From Desulfarculales bacterium UBA696 (GTDB taxonomy: Bacteria; Desulfobacterota; Syntrophobacteria; Syntrophobacterales; Syntrophobacteraceae), in contig DBMO01000061.1 of the NCBI GenBank assembly GCA_002298995.1, positions 1-9,720 on the forward strand: a DNA stretch of 9,720 nt, in the 5' to 3' direction. The notes below the pieces were generated by a model. The model worked only from the letters and a program-made list of their open reading frames with translations, did not search any database and was not told the origin of the DNA. The position numbers and the translations under genes were made by a program. Positions 6,330 to 9,720 of this stretch are shown here, in pieces. Within the stretch, counting starts at the first letter, position 1. Each line of letters opens with the position of its first letter.

Positions 6330-6902
6330 ATGAAAAGGAAATGGCTCTATATCTGCATCGCAGCCCTACTGGTGGTCGTGGTAGGATTGGTCGCGTACCC
6401 CAGGGTAAAAGAGGGAATAGCGTACGTTCGCGGGATGGAAGCGTATGCATACCGCTTCCCGCTGGTCATCACGGAATTGACAAGGCAGGTGGAAACAGCG
6501 ACTCCAATGGCGGGCGAGCTCGCTGCTCCCATTAATCAATTCTCGCGGGTACGAGGATACATACCTTGGGATTTCGTAAACGTTGTGCGCGTTAGTTTCA
6601 ACTCACTCTGGTCCTGGGCCTGCATTGACCTCCAATAAGAGCCGAAGGACACGAGGGGCGGTAATAATCTTAGTCTAAATCCCTCTTGCGCTTAGCGCAC
6701 GGGCAAAGGTTGCCCGTGATAATCATATGAAAGGCACCTCCTCCCATGGCAGGTGTATACTACCTGCGATGGTTTCAAGCCGTAAACCCTACCCGAAGGA
6801 AGCGCCGTATGCACCCGTGTAAACGCACTTTCGTATTTGCCGGCCCTCAGCGGCATCCCCATACATCCCCGGCATGAGAGATACCTTCGCCCGAGATTCC
6901 GC
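6330..6902 (+). pseudogene. DUF1254-family protein, disrupted and 3'-truncated
   Basis: The first 102 codons read as a membrane-anchored DUF1254 N-terminus. A hydrophobic segment (residues ~5-23) is followed by 'GMEAYAYRFPLVITELTRQ', 'APINQFSRVRGYIPWDFVNV' and 'VRVSFNSLWSWACIDLQ', the usual order of this domain. A TAA at 6636 ends the frame, and three bases on lies a 77-bp insert (6642-6718) identical to 2992-3068. Removing exactly those 77 bases restores the original frame. It then shows an in-frame TGA (6728), 'GVYYLRWFQAVNP' (family: G-R-Y-Y-L ... W-F-D-A-W-T-N), 'RTFVFAGP' (family: F-x-x-x-G-P-x-W), a TGA at 6875 and 'EIPSPE' (family: I-x-S-P). The frame ends where the converging cytochrome gene begins. 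Intact relatives have ~450 residues, so well over half is gone. No ribosome site is obvious at the ATG. Family function is unknown. Confidence 0.85.
6642..6718 (+). repeat. 77-bp partial BIME inserted in the DUF1254 gene
   Basis: Base-for-base identical to 2992-3068 and in the same orientation. It begins CCGAAGGACACGAGG and ends AAAGGTTGCCCGTG. It contains the linker, the mini-hairpin TGCGC(TTA)GCGCA and the large hairpin CACGGGCAA(AGG)TTGCCCGTG, but lacks the left large hairpin that precedes copy 1. Identity stops sharply at both ends. The flanks are unrelated to those of copy 1 and are DUF1254 coding sequence in matching register. Confidence 0.9.
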
Positions 6903-8291
6903 TCACAGACTTCGGAGAAATGCCGTGAGGTCAGACTTCTCCTCCTCGGTAAAAACAACCCCGAAGCGTTCTGTAAAGAAATCCAGCACCGCATCAAAAT
7001 CCTTTGCCGAGCCATTGTGAAAGTAGGGCGCTCTTGCTGCAAGCCCGCGCAGGATCGGGCCCTTGAACCGGCCTATGTGCTTGAACTGACCGCTGATCAA
7101 CGCTCGCCCCGGATCAGTCACGGTCTTCGTTTCGCCCGTGATAATATGCATAAACGTGTATAACGGCATGTCCGGTGTGCGACGCGATACGTCCGCGATG
7201 CCGATGTTGAGCGGAGCGGAGACCGAGTGGTTTCCGGAATTTGGGGTGTCATGGCAAGTGGTGCAGGTTCCAACGACGTTTGATGGAAAACCGAATGCCC
7301 CCTCGTCATTTATGCCCGAAACTCCCGAGATATTTATTGGTTTCGTGTTGAAGAGGACCTGCCCGCGTGCGACTGCAGCTCGCGCCTCATCTCTTTTTGA
7401 ACCAAACAAATCCGACCATGCGTCATAGATGTTGAAAACAATCGGGTTGAACGGCGCGTGGGTGATGCTGTCGCCAAAAAGATCATTTATCCCGATGTAA
7501 AAAACCTGGTTGGACAAATTAAAGGGTCCCCCCTTGGCGCTGCGGGCAGTCAATAGCCCGGCCGCATTATCATAAACCTGCGTGGTAAAGTGCGCCGTTT
7601 GGAAGTTCACGATACTCTCTTGCTGAGCATTGGTGAGGGGCTGCGCGGCTTGGGCGTGACCCAGCGTGGCATCGTTTGCCTGGGACTTCAGATCGAAGTG
7701 GATCGACTGTCCGGCAAACGTCTCTCGCCCGTCCCACATGACGGTGCTCAGAAACTTCACGTTAGTAGCCGGAAGGGGGCGACGAAACAGCGACAGTTCG
7801 GAGCTGCTCGCAAAGCCGTATGGATCGTCGACCGCGATCAGTATGAAATCGGCAGTAGCGGGAACGCCAATCCCTATTCGTATGAGTCCTTTGTTGAGCA
7901 GCATGCTGTAAGCCGCGCGGCGTGCCGCAACGGTGGACACGTCTACATTGGGGGAGTTTGAGCCGTCATTGGTGCGGAAAATGGGGTCCTTACCGCCGGT
8001 CAGCTTAAACCGTGCCTGCAAACCCGCAGGTGTGACGGTCCACCCCTCGTTCGGCCGGTGACAACTGAAACAGCTGCGGCCGTTCGTGCCGAGGGACTGA
8101 AAGAACTCGTTTCCCAGATCTATCGATCCGGTGGTGCTGAATGTGGCGGAGAGACCTGTTGGATTCGTGAACGGCAGGTTGTTGGGGAGATCGAAAGCCG
8201 TTACGGCGGCCGAAAGACATGGGAATGCCAGGACAGCCGTTAGAATGCAAAAGGGACTCAGGGCAAGGATTCTTCTTCGCTGTTTTTTCAT
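6903..8291 (-). CDS. Di-heme cytochrome c peroxidase / MauG-family protein
   Basis: A 462-residue exported di-heme cytochrome. Residues 1-~32 are a Sec signal peptide (Lys/Arg-rich start, hydrophobic core, 'LSAAVTA'). Heme sites are Cys74-x-x-Cys77-His78 in 'GRSCFSCHRPNEGWTVTP' and Cys343-x-x-Cys346-His347 in 'GTCTTCHDTPNSGNHS'. The C-terminus 'RGLAARAPYFHNGSAKDFDA' (415-434) to 'DLTAFLRSL' is the hallmark of the bacterial cytochrome c peroxidase/MauG family, whose members reduce peroxide or carry out heme-driven oxidations in the periplasm. The inter-heme distance (~270 residues) is much longer than in classical peroxidases (~150), so it belongs to a long-insert subgroup and its substrate is open. 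The start at 8291 has AGGAG about nine bases upstream. Its 3' end meets the DUF1254 remnant tail to tail. No cytochrome-maturation gene is nearby. Confidence 0.88.
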   Translation of the reverse strand: MKKQRRRILALSPFCILTAVLAFPCLSAAVTAFDLPNNLPFTNPTGLSATFSTTGSIDLGNEFFQSLGTNGRSCFSCHRPNEGWTVTPAGLQARFKLTGGKDPIFRTNDGSNSPNVDVSTVAARRAAYSMLLNKGLIRIGIGVPATADFILIAVDDPYGFASSSELSLFRRPLPATNVKFLSTVMWDGRETFAGQSIHFDLKSQANDATLGHAQAAQPLTNAQQESIVNFQTAHFTTQVYDNAAGLLTARSAKGGPFNLSNQVFYIGINDLFGDSITHAPFNPIVFNIYDAWSDLFGSKRDEARAAVARGQVLFNTKPINISGVSGINDEGAFGFPSNVVGTCTTCHDTPNSGNHSVSAPLNIGIADVSRRTPDMPLYTFMHIITGETKTVTDPGRALISGQFKHIGRFKGPILRGLAARAPYFHNGSAKDFDAVLDFFTERFGVVFTEEEKSDLTAFLRSL

Positions 8292-8717
8292 GATGGTCGC
8301 TCCTGCGGTCTGGGGTAGGTTTTTCTGTTAAGGCCTTCAAGGAAAGGTGCCTAATTCGGAAAACGCCCGGCGCCGAACGCCCACTTCCAATCGATGTAGG
8401 TCCAGAAGCGATCTCAAAATTAGCGTGAATTACCATCCGGGGCAGTCCTGAACGGCATTTATCGCACACTGGTAAGACGCGATCCCAAAAAGTAAAGTAG
8501 GGGTTCCTTTGTATTTACCAGGGCGGAAAATATGAAATTGTCAACACACCGTACCGGTCATTCCGGGCACTTGTCAGGGGTGAACCGCGCCACAGCTACA
8601 GAAGCTCGAAAAGGGCCTTTGGAAATAGGCCGAAGAATGAAAACCGCCTTTGTTTTCACGGTGGGGGATTTTTTCGACTGTACTCGGAGGCACCTTATTG
8701 AAATTAGAGACGGGTGG
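8292..8717. other. Divergent intergenic region
   Basis: No supported gene. On the minus strand a frame ending at 8351 reads 'DRFWTYIDWKWAFGAGRFPN' then stop; it looks like a protein C-terminus but has stop codons immediately upstream and is not recognised. A minus-strand TTGACA (8539-8544) lacks a good -10 at normal spacing. A plus-strand open frame at 8532-8792 has no ribosome site and runs through the palindromic element, so it is not called. Confidence 0.3.
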
Positions 8718-8778
8718 TGGGTGGCCCGGACAACGAGTTGTCCGGGTGCGCGAAGCGCGCGGGGCCGAGCGCACCCGG
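8718..8778. repeat. REP unit with two overlapping hairpins
   Basis: GGGTGGCCCGGACAAC(GA)GTTGTCCGGG gives a perfect 10-bp stem (8725-8734 with 8737-8746). It runs directly into GTGCGC(GAA)GCGC and a G-rich tail, the same plan as the left unit of 2962-3074 and the reverse complement of its right unit. A second perfect 10-bp pairing, CCGGGTGCGC (8742-8751) with GCGCACCCGG (8769-8778), shares five bases with the first, so the two stems cannot form together. It lies 23 bases upstream of the -35 of the TetR-family gene. Confidence 0.72.
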
Positions 8779-8800
8779 AAGCCGATAGCTGAAATTTTCC

Positions 8801-8829
8801 TTGACAAAAATTGAACAATTGTTCAATAC
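8801..8829 (+). promoter_or_regulatory. Promoter of the TetR-family gene
   Basis: A perfect TTGACA -35 (8801-8806), a 17-base spacer and CAATAC (8824-8829) as -10. Transcription would start near 8836, about 20 bases before the start codon. The operator palindrome 8810-8827 fills the spacer and enters the -10. Confidence 0.65.
8810..8827. promoter_or_regulatory. Operator palindrome for the TetR-family repressor
   Basis: ATTGAACAATTGTTCAAT is a perfect 18-bp palindrome (half-site ATTGAACAA). Lying between -35 and -10, it is where a bound TetR dimer would block RNA polymerase. Operators of this type next to the regulator's own gene usually mean autorepression. A further half-site GTTCAA occurs at 8834-8839. 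Confidence 0.78.
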
Positions 8830-8856
8830 AAGCGTTCAAAATCCTCCCTGGAGATT

Positions 8857-9555
8857 ATGGTGGAAGAAAGCTTAAAGAGAAGCGATGACACCAAGGCAAA
8901 GCTGATCGATGCAGCCGGCCACGTATTTGCGCAGCGCGGGTACCCGTCCACAACGGTTAGGGAAATCTGCGGGCGTGCCGGTACTCCTGTCGGGGCCGTG
9001 AACTACCACTTCCGGAATAAACAAGGGCTCTATGTGGCGGTGCTCGAGCATTCGATGCAGTCGGCATTTGCCAAGTATCCGCTCCAGTACGGCATCGAGG
9101 GGGAGGCCACGCCGGAGGAGAAACTGCGCGCATTCATTCACTCTTTCCTGCTCCGTATTTTGGATGAAGGTGTTCCGGCCTGGCACATGAAACTTGTCAA
9201 CCAGGAGATCTCGGACCCGGCAGGTGCTTTCGACCACATGATGGAGGCCTGCATAAGGCCTACCTATGAATATCTCCGAGGAATTCTTTGCGAAATGCTC
9301 GAAGAGGAGAACGTGGAGGAGGGGCGGGAGAGCGATTTGGTATTCCTTTGCGCAACGAGCATCGCCGGACAGTGCCTGTACCATTTCATGGGCAGAAACG
9401 TTATTGCGGCCCTTCGTCCGGAGAGTTTCAATCCGGCCGATATCGGGCGCATTGCCGAACATATCACCGAGTTCACCCTGCGTGGCATCCGAAAGCCCGG
9501 CGAACAGGGCGAACGCCACCGTAAAGAGGCTCATGGCACGGCGTCCGCCCGTTAG
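8857..9555 (+). CDS. TetR/AcrR-family transcriptional regulator, CecR-like
   Basis: A 232-residue repressor. The DNA-binding domain spans ~12-60, with 'KLIDAAGHVFAQRGYPSTTV', 'REICGRAGTPVGAVNYHF' and 'RNKQGLY' matching the TetR helix-turn-helix. The ligand domain (~70-210) contains 'AWHMKLVNQEISDPAGAFDH' and 'IRPTYEYLRGIL', which resemble the CecR/CerR C-terminal domain (DUF1956). Such regulators commonly control drug- or solvent-efflux systems of HlyD/ABC/TolC type, usually encoded next to them. No efflux gene begins before the window ends, so this is inference. The ATG at 8857 is only about three bases after GGAG; the next codon, GTG, would be better spaced and may be the true start. The 20-residue tail after 'LRGIRK' is charged and not conserved-looking. 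Autoregulation is indicated by the palindrome at 8810-8827. Confidence 0.88.
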   Translation: MVEESLKRSDDTKAKLIDAAGHVFAQRGYPSTTVREICGRAGTPVGAVNYHFRNKQGLYVAVLEHSMQSAFAKYPLQYGIEGEATPEEKLRAFIHSFLLRILDEGVPAWHMKLVNQEISDPAGAFDHMMEACIRPTYEYLRGILCEMLEEENVEEGRESDLVFLCATSIAGQCLYHFMGRNVIAALRPESFNPADIGRIAEHITEFTLRGIRKPGEQGERHRKEAHGTASAR

Positions 9556-9720
9556 CCCTGGTGATATTGCCATCCACGGAGAAGAGGGAAACAGAGAGCG
9601 TAGTGGAAAATCTTGAGTTGTGGCCGCGAGTTGTGGCACGGTCGGGAGAGGCTGTTGCCCAAATGCGGAATAGAAGTTCAATGCACCGAAATTGAAGGAA
9701 AACTCCCCTCCCCTGGCGGG

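Noticed and set aside
8532..8792. 86-codon plus-strand frame
   Set aside because: No ribosome site, no recognisable motif, and its end is made of the palindromic REP unit.
9266..9616. Possible start of an efflux gene in another frame near 9532 ('MARRPPVSPGDIA')
   Set aside because: It closes after 28 codons with no signal peptide or membrane segment. It is a shadow of the TetR 3' end.
8872..9681. A 269-codon open frame on the minus strand opposite the TetR gene
   Set aside because: It is longer than the TetR gene but is its antisense shadow. The plus-strand frame has clear TetR motifs, a promoter and an operator, whereas the antisense product shows no recognisable domain. Its only protein-like stretch is a short hydrophobic segment near 9500-9560.

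Overview
The window looks like an accessory stretch of a Gram-negative bacterial chromosome. It holds a Sec-exported c-type cytochrome, a periplasmic sulfatase, extragenic palindromes and miniature inverted-repeat elements. The overall feel is of a Desulfobacterota-like or other environmental proteobacterium, but nothing here fixes the taxon. Eight protein-coding loci are supported: seven intact genes and one clear pseudogene. They are small, mostly monocistronic and separated by long repeat-bearing gaps.

Left part (1-2000): two directly oriented copies of a ~192-bp miniature inverted-repeat element (about 50-245 and 1074-1267) bracket a small dimeric alpha/beta-barrel (ABM-like) gene on the minus strand. 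The second copy abuts the 3' end of a minus-strand isoprenylcysteine-methyltransferase-like membrane protein. A decayed piece of a second, unrelated repeat family lies at ~996-1036.

Middle (2100-6720): a hicA-hicB toxin-antitoxin operon with a readable promoter is followed by a gap carrying a full-length two-hairpin palindromic element (2962-3074). Next comes a large exported sulfatase (3669-6170) with the C-x-P-x-R formylglycine motif. Downstream is a DUF1254-family gene (6330-~6902) that is dead. A 77-bp segment identical to 2992-3068 sits inside it at 6642-6718. If exactly those 77 bases are removed, the DUF1254 reading frame resumes in register and recognisable conserved motifs follow, with further stop codons. 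This is the most informative structure in the window: a REP/BIME-type element caught as an insertion in a gene. The two identical 77-bp copies also flank the sulfatase in direct orientation.

Right part (6903-9720): a minus-strand di-heme cytochrome c peroxidase/MauG-like protein; a 565-bp gap with another palindromic element of the same family (8718-8778); and a TetR/AcrR (CecR-like) regulator. The regulator's promoter contains a perfect 18-bp palindrome, so it is very probably autorepressed.

The sulfatase, DUF1254 remnant and cytochrome peroxidase do not form one pathway that can be read from sequence. The window is better seen as independent accessory genes moved and eroded among two families of short repeats.
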